Below are positions 8,692 to 18,072 of a stretch of DNA of 64,000 nucleotides, one piece after another (positions within the stretch are counted from its first letter, which is position 1; every line of letters starts with the position of its first letter). Under the pieces are notes generated by a model. The model ran no database searches. It had not been told where the DNA came from and saw only the letters and a list, made by a program, of their open reading frames with translations. This DNA is from Natribaculum breve (lineage in GTDB: Archaea > Halobacteriota > Halobacteria > Halobacteriales > Natrialbaceae). Where the stretch lies: positions 2,480,001 through 2,544,000 of the forward strand of contig NZ_CP095390.1 in the NCBI RefSeq assembly GCF_023008585.1. The letters are read 5' to 3'. Both the position numbers and the translations under genes were made by a program.

Positions 8692-9762
8692 ATGAGCGAC
8701 GACCGACTGCGAATGACGCCCGGCCCGACGGAGATCCCCGACGACGTCCGGGAGCGGATGAGCGAACCGACCTGGAACCCCGACGTCGAACCCGAGTTCG
8801 TCGAGTTCTACCGCGAGTTGACCGACAAACTCGAGGCGATCTACGGCGGCGACGACGTCGCGATCCTCGGCGGCGAGGGCATCCTCGGCCTCGAGGCGGC
8901 CGTCGCATCGCTCGTCGACGAGGGCGACCGCGTGCTCTGTCTCTCGAACGGCATCTACGGCGACGGCTTCGCCGACTTCGTCGACCTGTACGGCGGCGAG
9001 GCGGAGACCTGCAAGTCACCCTCGACGGGGCCGCTCGACCTCGAGGCGATCGAAGAGACGCTCGCAGACGACACGTTCGACGTCGCGACGATGGTCCACT
9101 GCGAGACTCCCACCGGCACCCTGAACGACCTCGAGCCGGTCCTCGACCTGCTCGCCGAGCACGACGTCCTCAGCGTCGTCGACGCCGTCTCCTCGCTCGG
9201 GGGCGCGCCGGTGCCGACCGAGCAGATCGACGTCTGTCTCGGAGCCTCCCAGAAGTGTTTCAGCGCACCGCCGGGGCTGACCGTCCTCTCGGTCAGCGAC
9301 CGCGCCTGGGAGCGCATCGAGGAGACCGAGACGCGCTCGTTCTACGCCGACCTCGAGCCCTGGCGCACCGCCGCCGACGAGGGCTGGTTCCCGTACACGC
9401 ACCTGACGTCGAACCTGGTCGCACTCGACGCCGCGATCGACCGCCTGCTCGAGGAGGGACTCGAGGCGGTGTTCGACCGCCACGAGGAGGCCGCGCGGGT
9501 GTGCAGAGAACGCGCCCGCGAACTCGGCCTGTCGCTGTACCCCGAGCGCGACGACCTCGCCTCGCCGACGGTGACGGCGCTGCACGTCGAGGGGCGGGCA
9601 GCCGACCTCCAGCAGCGGGTCCAAGCGGAGCACGGGATCGTCCTCTCGACGGGGCTCGCCCACCTCGAGGACGACGTCCTCCGCGTCGGCCACATGGGTC
9701 ACAACGCGAGGGTGGAACGCGTCGAGCGGACGATGGACGCGCTCGAGGCGGCCCTCGAGTAG
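8692..9762 (+). CDS. Class V aminotransferase (alanine-glyoxylate / serine-pyruvate type)
   Basis: 356 residues. A PLP enzyme of the AGXT/SPT subgroup: it begins RMTPGPTEIPDDVRERM, the usual N-terminal signature, has SVVDAVSSLGGAPV around the PLP-binding Asp, and the Schiff-base Lys in CLGASQKCFSAPPGL. The substrate pair cannot be read from sequence; alanine-glyoxylate, serine-glyoxylate and aspartate-using paralogues are all possible. It stands alone, 80 bp before the YchF GTPase gene on the same strand. Confidence 0.92.
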   Translation: MSDDRLRMTPGPTEIPDDVRERMSEPTWNPDVEPEFVEFYRELTDKLEAIYGGDDVAILGGEGILGLEAAVASLVDEGDRVLCLSNGIYGDGFADFVDLYGGEAETCKSPSTGPLDLEAIEETLADDTFDVATMVHCETPTGTLNDLEPVLDLLAEHDVLSVVDAVSSLGGAPVPTEQIDVCLGASQKCFSAPPGLTVLSVSDRAWERIEETETRSFYADLEPWRTAADEGWFPYTHLTSNLVALDAAIDRLLEEGLEAVFDRHEEAARVCRERARELGLSLYPERDDLASPTVTALHVEGRAADLQQRVQAEHGIVLSTGLAHLEDDVLRVGHMGHNARVERVERTMDALEAALE

Positions 9763-9842
9763 TCGGGCAGACGGTACGCGGTCGCATACCACTGCGGCGG
9801 CGGACAGTAACCCGTTTAGGCGGCAGGTGCCGAGAGGGGGCA

Positions 9843-11036
9843 ATGAGTTACCGGATCGGACTCGTCGGCAAACCCTCCGTCGGCAAGTCCTCGTTTTTCA
9901 ACGCGGCGACGATGAACGACGTGCCCGAAGGGGCCTACCCGTTCACGACCATCGACCCGAGCGTGGGCGAGGCGTACGTCCGCGTCGAGTGTGCAGCGCC
10001 CGAGTTCGACGAGGAGTGTACCCCGAACGTCGGTTTCTGCGATCACGGGATGCGCTTCGTGCCGACGAAACTCGTCGACGTGGCGGGGCTGATCCCCGGC
10101 GCACACGAGGGGAACGGCCTCGGCAACCAGTTTCTGACCGACTTAAACGAGACCGACGTGCTCGTCCACGTCGTCGACTTCTCCGGGAAGACGGACCTCG
10201 AGGGCGAACCCACCGAGGGCCACGACCCACGGGAGGACGTCGCGTTCCTGGAGGAGGAACTCGACCAGTGGTACCTCGACGTCCTGGAGAAGGGGATCGA
10301 ACGCTACTCGTCTGGCTACACGACCGAGGACGACGCCATCGAGGAGGAACTCGCCGAGCAGATGAGCGCGTTCAAGACGAACGAAGACGAGATCAAACTC
10401 CTCATCCGCCGGGTGGACGTCGGCTTCGACCCCGAGGAGTGGGACGAGGCGGACAAACTCGAGCTCGCCCGCGAGATCCGCAAGGCGACCAAGCCGATGG
10501 TGATCGCGGCGAACAAGATGGACACGCCCGAGGCACAGGAAAACTACGAGGAGATCACGTCGGATCCCGACTACGACCACCTGACGATCGTCCCCTGTAG
10601 CGCACACGCCGAGAAGGCGCTCAAGTCCGCCGAGAAGGCGGGCGTCGTCGACTACCGTCCCGGCGACGACGACTTCGAGATCACGGGTGACGTCTCCGCC
10701 GATCAGGAGCAGGGCCTCGAGCAGATCCGCGACTTCCTCGCCGAGTACGGCGCGACGGGCGTCCAGGCGGCCCTCGAGACGGCGCTTTTCGACGTCCTCG
10801 GCGTGACGCCGGTGTTCCCCGGCGGCGCGAACGGCCTGGGCAACGAGCGCGGCGAGGTGTTGCCCGACTGCTACCTGATCCCGCCGGGATCGACCGCCGA
10901 GGACTTCGCCTACAGCTTGCACTCGGACATCGGCGACGGCTTCCTGCACGCGATCGACTGCCGGACGAACCGTCAGCTGGGGAAAGACTACGAGGTCGAG
11001 CCGCGGGACGTGATCGAGGTCGTCACGACGAACTAG
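9843..11036 (+). CDS. YchF/OBG-family GTPase with TGS domain
   Basis: 397 residues. A translation-associated P-loop GTPase: G1 GKPSVGKSS (9-17), G3 DVAGLIPGAHEG and G4 ANKMD are all present. A coiled-coil/helical insertion covers about 130-190, and the last 80 residues form a TGS domain (LPDCYLIPPGSTAEDFAYSLHSDIGDG). Archaeal members of this Obg-related group are near-universal and ribosome-linked; some YchF proteins prefer ATP, which cannot be judged here. The ATG at 9843 follows GGTGCCGAGAGGGGGCA, with a GTTTAGG TATA-like box about 30 bp upstream. Confidence 0.95.
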   Translation: MSYRIGLVGKPSVGKSSFFNAATMNDVPEGAYPFTTIDPSVGEAYVRVECAAPEFDEECTPNVGFCDHGMRFVPTKLVDVAGLIPGAHEGNGLGNQFLTDLNETDVLVHVVDFSGKTDLEGEPTEGHDPREDVAFLEEELDQWYLDVLEKGIERYSSGYTTEDDAIEEELAEQMSAFKTNEDEIKLLIRRVDVGFDPEEWDEADKLELAREIRKATKPMVIAANKMDTPEAQENYEEITSDPDYDHLTIVPCSAHAEKALKSAEKAGVVDYRPGDDDFEITGDVSADQEQGLEQIRDFLAEYGATGVQAALETALFDVLGVTPVFPGGANGLGNERGEVLPDCYLIPPGSTAEDFAYSLHSDIGDGFLHAIDCRTNRQLGKDYEVEPRDVIEVVTTN

Positions 11037-11078
11037 TCGGCGGCATCGCATCGACCGGCGGCACGGGCCAGAGGTCGG

Positions 11079-11291
11079 TTACGTCCGATTCCGATTCCGA
11101 TTCCGATTCCGATCGGCGAAAGCGGCGTTCCACTCGTCGACGAGATTTTGCAGCCGGTTCGTCCGTCCGTACGAGAACGTCGCGGGCGCACGGCCGGTCG
11201 GCGATCGATCAGGCGTCGGCGTCGACAGTCGTTCGTTCGCGGGCGGTTCGGGCGTCGGTTCGGTCTGGGTTGGCAAGTTTCGGGTGCTCAT
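11079..11291 (-). CDS. Possible small Pro/Thr-rich protein (doubtful)
   Basis: 70 residues from an ATG at 11291. It is rich in Pro, Thr and Arg with a helical segment RLQNLVDEWNAAFADR, and ends in NRNRNRNRT encoded by a hexamer repeat. No family is recognised, there is no clear TATA box, and repeat-encoded tails can arise by chance. Listed so it is not lost; it could equally be non-coding. Confidence 0.3.
   Translation of the reverse strand: MSTRNLPTQTEPTPEPPANERLSTPTPDRSPTGRAPATFSYGRTNRLQNLVDEWNAAFADRNRNRNRNRT
11085..11115. repeat. Short tandem hexamer repeat (ATTCCG)n
   Basis: About five consecutive units of ATTCCG lie just downstream of the YchF gene. Simple sequence repeats are uncommon in this window. 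If the minus-strand ORF is real, they encode its Asn-Arg dipeptide tail. Confidence 0.7.
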
Positions 11292-11583
11292 CGTCGGTCG
11301 CGTTGGTGTAGTGTGAAGATCGTCGGACGGTGCGCTGCGGGGAGAATCAGGCTGCTACGTCTACGTGTACGACCGACATCTGTACCCGCACGTTCTTCCC
11401 AATACGTAATAAAAGTTCATGATTTAATCGACGATGACACGTACTACCGTCTGTCACGAATCCGACGGTGCACCGTCGGCCGATCTCGAGTCGAAAGCCC
11501 CCTCTACGGACCGAAATCGTGGATCCGCGGTTCGATCTCTCGAGAACCGTATCGTGTCAATCGGTATCGATCGCCACCAATCA
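11292..11583. other. Intergenic, lower-GC stretch without recognised gene
   Basis: The centre (about 11395-11435) is A/T-rich, with AATAAAAGTTCATGATTTAA, and could be a promoter; short open frames here have no family support. No RNA gene was recognised. Confidence 0.4.
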
Positions 11584-11590
11584 CTTAAAC
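11584..11590 (+). promoter_or_regulatory. TATA box of eif1A
   Basis: CTTAAAC lies 23-29 bp upstream of the GTG at 11613. The spacing favours that GTG as a leaderless start. Confidence 0.5.
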
Positions 11591-11612
11591 GTGTGCTCCA
11601 CGTAGACAGCGT

Positions 11613-11897
11613 GTGAGTGAAGAATCCGAGCGGAGAAATCTCCGTATGCCTTCCAGCGACGAACTGTTCGCTGTCGTAACGGAACACAACGGCGGCAACC
11701 ACGTCCGCGTTCGCTGTGAAGACGGCAAGAACCGCATGGGACGAATCCCAGGCCGAATGAAGTACCGAACGTGGATCAACGAGGACGACGTCGTGCTCGT
11801 CGAGCCCTGGGACTTCCAGGACGAGAAAGCCACCATCGAGTGGCGGTACACGGGCCAGGACGCCGCCCAGCTGCGTCGCGAAGGCCACATCGACTGA
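11613..11897 (+). CDS. eif1A: Translation initiation factor eIF-1A
   Basis: 94 residues. Archaeal homologue of bacterial IF1 and eukaryotic eIF1A; it binds the small-subunit A site during initiation. The OB-fold signature is clear: [57 protein letters not shown]. The GTG at 11613 is chosen because it gives the charged N-terminal tail typical of haloarchaeal paralogues and lies correctly after a TATA box; the ATG at 11646 would remove that tail. Haloarchaea often encode two eIF1A paralogues. Confidence 0.93.
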   Translation: MSEESERRNLRMPSSDELFAVVTEHNGGNHVRVRCEDGKNRMGRIPGRMKYRTWINEDDVVLVEPWDFQDEKATIEWRYTGQDAAQLRREGHID

Positions 11898-12018
11898 TTC
11901 GACGCCTTTCTGGTAGTCGCTTGCACTAGCGCAACGATCGTCGATTCTCGAACTCGAGACCACGATTCGAGTAGCGTCGTCGACGGTGCTCGACCGTCGA
12001 CGGATACAGCGAAAACGG

Positions 12019-13365
12019 CTACTCCACCGGTTCTTCGTGCTGTCGTTCCGTCGCATTCTCGCTGACGACGACCGACTGGATCCGGGTACCCTCGACGTCC
12101 TCGACGTCGACGACGTAGCCGTCGACGTCGACCTGGTCGCCGGCCTCGGGGGCACGACCCAGTCGATCCAGCACCAGCCCGCCGATCGTCCTCACCTCAC
12201 CGCTCTCTATGTCGGCGTCCAGGGCGTCGTTGACGTCGGAGAGGGAGACGGCCCCGTCGATGGCGTAGGTGCCGTCCTCGAGCCTGTCGATCGACGGCTC
12301 GCCTTCGTCGACGTCGAAGACGTCTCGAATGTCGCCGACGAGCACCTCGACGACGTCCTCGATCGTCGCGATCCCCTCGAACGAGCCCCACTCGTCGATC
12401 ACCGCCGCGAGCTGGCACTCCTCGTCCTGAAACTCCCTGAGGAGTTCGTCGAGGCGGCCAGTTTCCGGGACGATCGCGACCTCGCGAGCGACGTCACCGG
12501 CAACCACAGAATCGGCGTCGCCACCGACCTCACTCACTCGCAGGACGTCCTTGACGTCGACGAAGCCGACGACCTGGTCGTCGTTCTCGGCGTCCAGGAC
12601 GGGATACCGGGTGTGGCCCGCCTCGACGACGAGCGCACGGAGTTCCGACAGGGGGAGGTCTGACGGGACGCTCACCACGTCCGGACGTGGGATCATGACG
12701 TCGCGAACCGTCGTGTCGTCGAGTTCGAAGACCCGTTCGATGATCTCGACTTCCTCCATGTCGATCTGCCCTTTTCTCCCCGACCGCGTCAGCACCATCA
12801 GGATCTCCTCTTCGGTGAGCGTCTCTTCGGTCTCGGAGGCGGGGGAGACGCCGACGAGTCGCGTAAAGAAGTTGGCAGTGCCGTTGAAGACGATGATACC
12901 GGGAACGAACAGGTAATAAAAGAGCTTCATCGGTGGCGCGACGAGGAGCGCGATCCGTTCGGCTTCCTGGATGGCGATCGTCTTCGGCGCGAGTTCCCCG
13001 AAAACGACGTGCAGGAACGTGATGACGCTGAAGCCGACCGCGAAGGACACGAGGTGGATGACTCCCTCGGGGAGCACCGGCGCGAGCGCCGGCGTGAGAA
13101 GCGCCGCCACGGCCGGTTCGCCGATCCACCCGAGACCCAGCGAGGCGATCGTGATGCCGAGTTGCGTGACCGCGAGGTAGTCGTCTAGATTCTCGACGGC
13201 TTCCGCGAGCGTGTCCGCACCCGCCTTCCCCTCGTCGACGAGCGTCTCGACCGACGTCGAACGGATCCGGACGAACGCGAACTCGGAGGCGACGAAAAAG
13301 CCGTTCAGGAAGACGAGAAAGAGCGCGACGAGCACTCGAGTGATCGAGAGCGCGACGTCTACCAT
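12019..13365 (-). CDS. CNNM/CorC-type hemolysin-domain membrane protein
   Basis: 448 residues. Order: DUF21 (CNNM) transmembrane domain with three or four helices at about 1-190, a CBS pair at about 215-330 (MIPRPDVVSVPSDLPLSEL, then DEWGSFEGIATIEDVVEVLVGDI), and a C-terminal CorC_HlyC domain at about 350-430 (YAIDGAVSLSDVNDAL). Family members are linked to magnesium or cobalt export, with CBS domains sensing nucleotides. The ion is not determined here. Start ATG 13365; monocistronic, divergent from the lipoprotein gene. Confidence 0.92.
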   Translation of the reverse strand: MVDVALSITRVLVALFLVFLNGFFVASEFAFVRIRSTSVETLVDEGKAGADTLAEAVENLDDYLAVTQLGITIASLGLGWIGEPAVAALLTPALAPVLPEGVIHLVSFAVGFSVITFLHVVFGELAPKTIAIQEAERIALLVAPPMKLFYYLFVPGIIVFNGTANFFTRLVGVSPASETEETLTEEEILMVLTRSGRKGQIDMEEVEIIERVFELDDTTVRDVMIPRPDVVSVPSDLPLSELRALVVEAGHTRYPVLDAENDDQVVGFVDVKDVLRVSEVGGDADSVVAGDVAREVAIVPETGRLDELLREFQDEECQLAAVIDEWGSFEGIATIEDVVEVLVGDIRDVFDVDEGEPSIDRLEDGTYAIDGAVSLSDVNDALDADIESGEVRTIGGLVLDRLGRAPEAGDQVDVDGYVVDVEDVEGTRIQSVVVSENATERQHEEPVE

Positions 13366-13602
13366 CCGTCCCTCCGTCGCCGTTGCAGATCGGTCCGGAC
13401 GCGAGACCGGAAAGCGCTCGTCGCGTCACCGACGGTACCGACGCGACGACCCTCCACGTGTGGACTGCTATCGGGCATACGTGACAGTAGCGAGTGAACT
13501 CAGAAAACGATAGCGCCTCGAGTCCCGTTTTCGAGGGCGACGACTCGATCCGTCGCGAGTTCGAGCGACCCCCAAGAACGAAGCGACTGCTCGAGGTAGG
13601 TC

Positions 13603-14805
13603 GTGGATCAGGTGGTCGACGTGGAACGAACGCGGAGACGGATGCTTCGAACGGCGGCCGTCGGGGGTCTCGCGGGCGTCGCCGGCTGTACGATGCCGTC
13701 GACGACGCAGGACGACACGGACGACTTCGACACCGTTCGCGTTCCCGACGACCAGCCGACGGTACAGGACGGCGTCGACGCCGCCGGGGCCGGCGACCTG
13801 GTCCTCGTGGAGCCGGGCACCTACGAGGAGACCGTCGACGTCACGACGCCGGGGCTCACGATCCGGGGCGGCGACCGCAACGACGTCGTCCTCGACGGCG
13901 CGTTCGAGCGAGCCTACGGGATTCACGTCGAGGCGGACGGGGTCGCCCTCGAGAACATGACCGCCCGCCACTACACGGGCACCGCCTTCTACTGGACGGA
14001 CGTCGAGGGGTTCCGGGGGAGCTACCTCACGGCGTACAACGACGGCACGTACGGGATCTACGCCTACCGGTCTCGAGACGGCCGATTCGAACGCAGTTAC
14101 GCCTCGGGCCACCCCGACGCCGGCTTCTACCTCGGACGGAACCACCCGTTCGACGCGGTCGTCTCGAACGTGGTCGCCGAGTACAACGACATGGGCTACT
14201 CGGGGACGAGCGCGGGCGGGAACCTGACGGTCCGGGACTCGACGTGGCGACACAACAGACTCGGGATCGTCCCGAACACGCTCGACGAGCGAGATTCGCC
14301 ACAGCGAGCGGCACACGTCGTGGGCAACGAGGTGTACGAGAACGACGAACGCGACGCGCCGTCGATCTACGCGCCGTTCGGCGCGGGAATCCTCGTCTGG
14401 GGCGGCCGAGAAAACCTGATCGAGGACAACGAGGTCCGCGACCACGAGCACTTCGGGATCGTCGTCCAGCACAACGTCGTCGAACCGGCGGGGAACGTCG
14501 TCCGGGGAAACGACGTCTCGAGGTCGGGAACGGCCGACCTCGCACTCGGGACTCCCGCCGGCGACGACAACCGGTTCGTCGACAACGCGTTCTCGAGCAG
14601 TCTCCCCGAGGACGTCGAACGCGACGCGAGCGACGGCGACGAGCGAGTCACCGAGGTGTTCGAGAGACAGGAGCGCCGCGCCGAACGCGGCGACGTCCCC
14701 GTCGGTGACTGGCGCGAGGCGCCGATTCCCGACGACCGGCCGACGATGGCCGATCCGGAGGCACCGCCCCGTCCCGCCGACAGGAGTACGTCGTGGGAGG
14801 AGTAG
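13603..14805 (+). CDS. Right-handed parallel beta-helix lipoprotein (NosD/pectate-lyase-like)
   Basis: 400 residues from a GTG at 13603, preceded by the Shine-Dalgarno-like GAGGTAG. The N-terminus combines a twin-arginine motif (RRRMLRTAAVGG) with a lipobox LAGVAGC, so it is probably Tat-exported and lipid-anchored at the outer face. The body is a repeat-rich beta-helix: VQDGVDAAGAGDLVLVEPGTYEE, NMTARHYTGTAFYW, RGNDVSRSGTADLALG and similar rungs. The last 60 residues are charged and disordered. This family includes carbohydrate-binding and NosD-like proteins; activity is unknown. Confidence 0.88.
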   Translation: MDQVVDVERTRRRMLRTAAVGGLAGVAGCTMPSTTQDDTDDFDTVRVPDDQPTVQDGVDAAGAGDLVLVEPGTYEETVDVTTPGLTIRGGDRNDVVLDGAFERAYGIHVEADGVALENMTARHYTGTAFYWTDVEGFRGSYLTAYNDGTYGIYAYRSRDGRFERSYASGHPDAGFYLGRNHPFDAVVSNVVAEYNDMGYSGTSAGGNLTVRDSTWRHNRLGIVPNTLDERDSPQRAAHVVGNEVYENDERDAPSIYAPFGAGILVWGGRENLIEDNEVRDHEHFGIVVQHNVVEPAGNVVRGNDVSRSGTADLALGTPAGDDNRFVDNAFSSSLPEDVERDASDGDERVTEVFERQERRAERGDVPVGDWREAPIPDDRPTMADPEAPPRPADRSTSWEE

Positions 14806-14819
14806 CCGACGGCACGTCG

Positions 14820-15479
14820 CTACCGCTCGAATCCGTACCGACCGATCAGCGGAACGAACCGCACCCGCCCGTGTGCCGTCCGCTCGAGTCGGCCGTCGAC
14901 GCGCTCGACGAGGTGGAGTTCGTGTGGTCCCTCGCGGGGTCCCAGCGGGATCACCATCGTCCCGTCGTCGGTCAGTTGCTCGCCGAGCGGATCGGGTACC
15001 GACGGCGCGACGGCCGCCACGCTGATCCGGTCGAACGGGCCGGCGCGAGGGAGCCCCAGCGAGCCGTCGCCGACGATCACCGTCACGTCGCCGTATCCGG
15101 TCCGCTCGAGGTCGTCCCGCGCCCGCGTCGCGAGGTCGGGGAACCGCTCGAGGGAGAAGACGCGCTCCGGACCGACGATCTCGGCCATCACGGCCGCGTG
15201 GTAGCCGCTTCCCGTCCCGACCTCGAGGACCCGGTGGCCCCGATCCAGTTCGAGCAGTTCGGTCATCTGGGCGACGAGGTGTGGCGCGGTGACGACCTGT
15301 CCCCGGCCGATCTCGAGCGGTCGGTCCTCGTAGGCACGGTCGCGGGCCGGCTCCGGAACGAACTCGTGGCGAGGGACCGCCTCGACCGCCGCCGCGACGC
15401 TACTCGAGTGGATTCGACCGGTTCGCCGGAGGTGGTCGACGAGGTCGCTGCGCGCTCGCGACGTGCGCTCGTCGTCCAT
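14820..15479 (-). CDS. pcm: Protein-L-isoaspartate O-methyltransferase
   Basis: 219 residues from the ATG at 15479. Repairs isoaspartyl residues in aged proteins using SAM. The PCMT signature is present: VPRHEFVPE, AYEDRPLEIGRGQVVTAPHLVAQMTELL, then SAM motif VLEVGTGSGYHAAVMAEIV. The frame is open further upstream, but those residues are not part of the family. It is convergent with the beta-helix lipoprotein (14 bp gap) and divergent from the membrane protein at 15623. Confidence 0.92.
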   Translation of the reverse strand: MDDERTSRARSDLVDHLRRTGRIHSSSVAAAVEAVPRHEFVPEPARDRAYEDRPLEIGRGQVVTAPHLVAQMTELLELDRGHRVLEVGTGSGYHAAVMAEIVGPERVFSLERFPDLATRARDDLERTGYGDVTVIVGDGSLGLPRAGPFDRISVAAVAPSVPDPLGEQLTDDGTMVIPLGPREGPHELHLVERVDGRLERTAHGRVRFVPLIGRYGFER

Positions 15480-15622
15480 ACGCGACCCGACGAGGACCAC
15501 GAGTATCCTTCTTCGGGGCGAGATGACAGACACCGATCGAGGGCGAGTCACGACCTAAAGCGAGGAGTGAGGCAGGCGAACCGTTATCCCGACGCTGTCG
15601 TGACTCCCGCACACGCTTCGAT

Positions 15623-16099
15623 ATGCATCTCGACCAGCAGTCACAGGACGCCGACTGGAACGGCACCGTCCCGAGCGCACACGACGCGAGAGTCGTCGCG
15701 CTCGTCGTCGTGATCGCCGCCGTCGCGGCGTCGTTGAACCTTCCCTACGGCGGGCCGGTCGTGGCGGTCGTCGCCTTCGGCGTGCTCGCCGGCGGCGGAA
15801 TCGGCAGTCACCTCCTCGGCCAACGCCGGCTTCGCCGGCTCACCGACGGACTCGTCGAACGGTGGGCGGCCGCAGACGCCCAGATCGACGACGTCACGCG
15901 AACGTCGACCGGGCTCCGAACCGAGTGGGTCGTGCACACGGCCGAGGGACCGATCACCGTCGGTGGACTCGCACTGGCACCGATCTCGAAGCTCTCCATC
16001 GAGTGGAGCGGAACGGGCGACACGCTCTCGGCCTCGAGCGTCGAACGGGACCTCGATCGGATCGCGGCGGAGTGGCGTCGCGAGGTCTTCGAACTCTAG
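15623..16099 (+). CDS. Membrane-anchored hypothetical protein
   Basis: 158 residues: a polar N-terminus, two adjacent membrane helices (about 24-40 and 44-66), then a soluble domain of about 90 residues with a pattern of short strands (TEWVVHTAEGPITVGGLALAP, LSIEWSGTGDTLSASSV). No family recognised. The ATG at 15623 follows an A/T-poor upstream region without a clear TATA box. Confidence 0.65.
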   Translation: MHLDQQSQDADWNGTVPSAHDARVVALVVVIAAVAASLNLPYGGPVVAVVAFGVLAGGGIGSHLLGQRRLRRLTDGLVERWAAADAQIDDVTRTSTGLRTEWVVHTAEGPITVGGLALAPISKLSIEWSGTGDTLSASSVERDLDRIAAEWRREVFEL

Positions 16100-16185
16100 C
16101 GACGAACGGATACCGTCGACTGTAGTCAGTTCCGGCGTACCCGCGAGCCGTCCGGCAGGCTCCGGGAGACGGGGACAGCAGACAG

Positions 16186-16191
16186 TATATA
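16186..16191 (+). promoter_or_regulatory. TATA box of the DUF2250 gene
   Basis: TATATA (within AGTATATACG) lies 28-33 bp upstream of ATG 16219, a textbook haloarchaeal promoter for a leaderless transcript. Confidence 0.6.
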
Positions 16192-16218
16192 CGTCACCAA
16201 CCCGTACTCTCTGGGACG

Positions 16219-17088
16219 ATGGTGGTGTCACGAGCCGAGATCGATCGGCTTCGCACGGAGGCAGACACCATATTCACCCGCATCGAGACCGTCACGGAGG
16301 CCCTCGAGCGCGCCCGAAACGAGTCGGGCGACCACTGGGAGACCGGCGAACTCACGCTGGCGCTCGAGACGCCGACCGGCGAGGAGATCGAGGTCACGCT
16401 GGACCTCGACCGGGACGCCGCCGAGAACGCCCAGCGACGCTACGAACGCGCGTCCGAACTCGAGGCGAAACTGGAGGAGCGAGAGGCCGTCGCGGGCGAA
16501 CTGGCGCAGGTCCCGCCCGAACCGCTGGCGTTTCTGATCTGTTATCACCTCAAGGACGTCAAAGGCGACTACCCGCGGTCGATGGCGGGCCACCTGAACG
16601 CCGACCGCGAGCGGACCGCCGAGACGTGCGCGGACCTCGAGGAAAGCGGCGTGATAGAGCGCATCGAGTCCGGGATGTTGAAACGGCGGGACGTGAAGTT
16701 AAAGCGCGCACTCGAGACCCACCAGCACCACACCTACTATCGACTCTCTCGCGAGGGTGACCACCTGCTGCGCTTTCTCGACGAGCGTGAGGGCAAGGAG
16801 AACTTCCTGCGGTGGATCGAGGACGCCAGGACGCTCGCTCGCCGCCTCTCTCGCGGCGGACCCGACTACCCGCGGATGACCGCGAACGAACTCGAGATGG
16901 ACTTCGAGTACGTCCGGCGGCTCTACGCGGCCATGCAGCGGGTCGGCCTCGTGCGAACCTACGAGGGGTCGATCATCAAGGGCACCGAGCGAAAGCTCAA
17001 GCCGAAGACCGAGACCCACCGCAAGCACACCTACTACGTGACGACAGACGAGGCGGATCGGATCCTGCGCGACCTCGAGGACGAGTGA
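16219..17088 (+). CDS. DUF2250 domain-containing protein (probable wHTH DNA-binding)
   Basis: 289 residues. N-terminal coiled-coil-forming region (1-95), then two related winged-helix-like modules of about 90 residues. Each ends in a matching motif, KLKRALETHQHHTYYRLSREGDHLL and KLKPKTETHRKHTYYVTTDEADRIL, which points to internal duplication. Haloarchaeal DUF2250 proteins are thought to be regulators, but targets are unknown. The frame continues to TGA, and the aldo/keto reductase follows 68 bp later. Confidence 0.8.
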   Translation: MVVSRAEIDRLRTEADTIFTRIETVTEALERARNESGDHWETGELTLALETPTGEEIEVTLDLDRDAAENAQRRYERASELEAKLEEREAVAGELAQVPPEPLAFLICYHLKDVKGDYPRSMAGHLNADRERTAETCADLEESGVIERIESGMLKRRDVKLKRALETHQHHTYYRLSREGDHLLRFLDEREGKENFLRWIEDARTLARRLSRGGPDYPRMTANELEMDFEYVRRLYAAMQRVGLVRTYEGSIIKGTERKLKPKTETHRKHTYYVTTDEADRILRDLEDE

Positions 17089-17156
17089 CGGGACCGTCGT
17101 CCGAACCCGTCCGGTCGGCGGAACAGCCATTAGCCAGTCGGCCGACGAGTCTATCG

Positions 17157-17957
17157 ATGAGCGACGAACTGCCTCCGATCGGACTCGGAACCTACCAGAA
17201 CACCGATCCCGACGTCTGTGCTGCGAGCGTCGAGACCGCGCTGAACCTCGGGTACCGGCACGTCGACACCGCCGAGATGTACGAGAACGAAGCCGCCGTC
17301 GGCGAGGGAATCGCCGCCGCGGACGTCGACCGCGAGGACGTCTTCGTGGCGACGAAGCTCCACTCGAGCAACCTCGCGTACGACGACGTCCTCGAGCGTG
17401 TCCGCGCGTGTCGGGATCGGCTGGGCGTCGACGTCGTCGATCTCCTGTACGTCCACTGGCCGCTACGGACGTACGACGGAGAGGAGACGCTCGCGGCGTT
17501 CGACCGGCTCTACGACGAGGGACTGATCCGCCACGTCGGGCTCTCGAACTTCACGCCCGAACTGCTCGAGGAGGCACTCGAATACCTCGACGCGCCGCTT
17601 TTCGCACATCAGGTCGAGTGCCACCCGCTGCTCCAGCAGGAGGAACTGCGCGCGTACGCTCGCGAGCACGGCCACCACCTGGTCGCGTACTCGCCGCTGG
17701 CGAAGGGGTCGGTGACCGAGGTCCCGGAACTGGTCGAGATCGCCGAGAAACACGGGGCGACGCCGGCGCAGGTCGGCCTCGCGTGGTTGCTGTCGAAAGA
17801 CGAGGTCGTCGTCATCCCGAAAGCGACCTCGGAGGCGCACATCCGGGAGAACTACGAGGCGCGACGGCTGACGCTGCCCGAGGAGGACCTGGCGCGGATC
17901 GACGCCATCGACCGCGAGCAGCGGCAGGTCGACTTCGAGGACGCGCCGTGGAACTGA
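17157..17957 (+). CDS. Aldo/keto reductase
   Basis: 266 residues, a single TIM barrel. The catalytic tetrad is visible: Asp37 and Tyr42 (HVDTAEMYENEA), Lys67 (VATKLHSS), His100 (LLYVHWPLRTYDGEETL). The NADPH-binding IPKATSEAHIRENYEA motif lies near the C-terminus. It resembles 2,5-diketo-gluconate-reductase-like AKR5 proteins; the substrate is unknown. A second, clearly related AKR lies at 26598. ATG 17157 gives the standard MSDELPPIGLGTYQ N-terminus. Confidence 0.93.
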   Translation: MSDELPPIGLGTYQNTDPDVCAASVETALNLGYRHVDTAEMYENEAAVGEGIAAADVDREDVFVATKLHSSNLAYDDVLERVRACRDRLGVDVVDLLYVHWPLRTYDGEETLAAFDRLYDEGLIRHVGLSNFTPELLEEALEYLDAPLFAHQVECHPLLQQEELRAYAREHGHHLVAYSPLAKGSVTEVPELVEIAEKHGATPAQVGLAWLLSKDEVVVIPKATSEAHIRENYEARRLTLPEEDLARIDAIDREQRQVDFEDAPWN

Positions 17958-18072
17958 TCGGGTGCCGTCGACACCGAGAACGCCAGCGACGCTCGACGAT
18001 GCTCGGTCACGTCCCGTCGAGCGCCCGCCGTCGCCACCAGTGTACTTGTCTCTCCGGGCCGTCGTCCGAAGC

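Noticed and set aside
7212..9842. Very long plus-strand frame (to 11036) upstream of the YchF start
   Set aside because: An Arg-rich out-of-phase shadow of the subtilase and aminotransferase genes; only the part from 9843 is coding.
11434..11616. Plus-strand 60-codon ORF before eif1A
   Set aside because: It runs into the eif1A promoter and start, has poor haloarchaeal codon use and no family resemblance.
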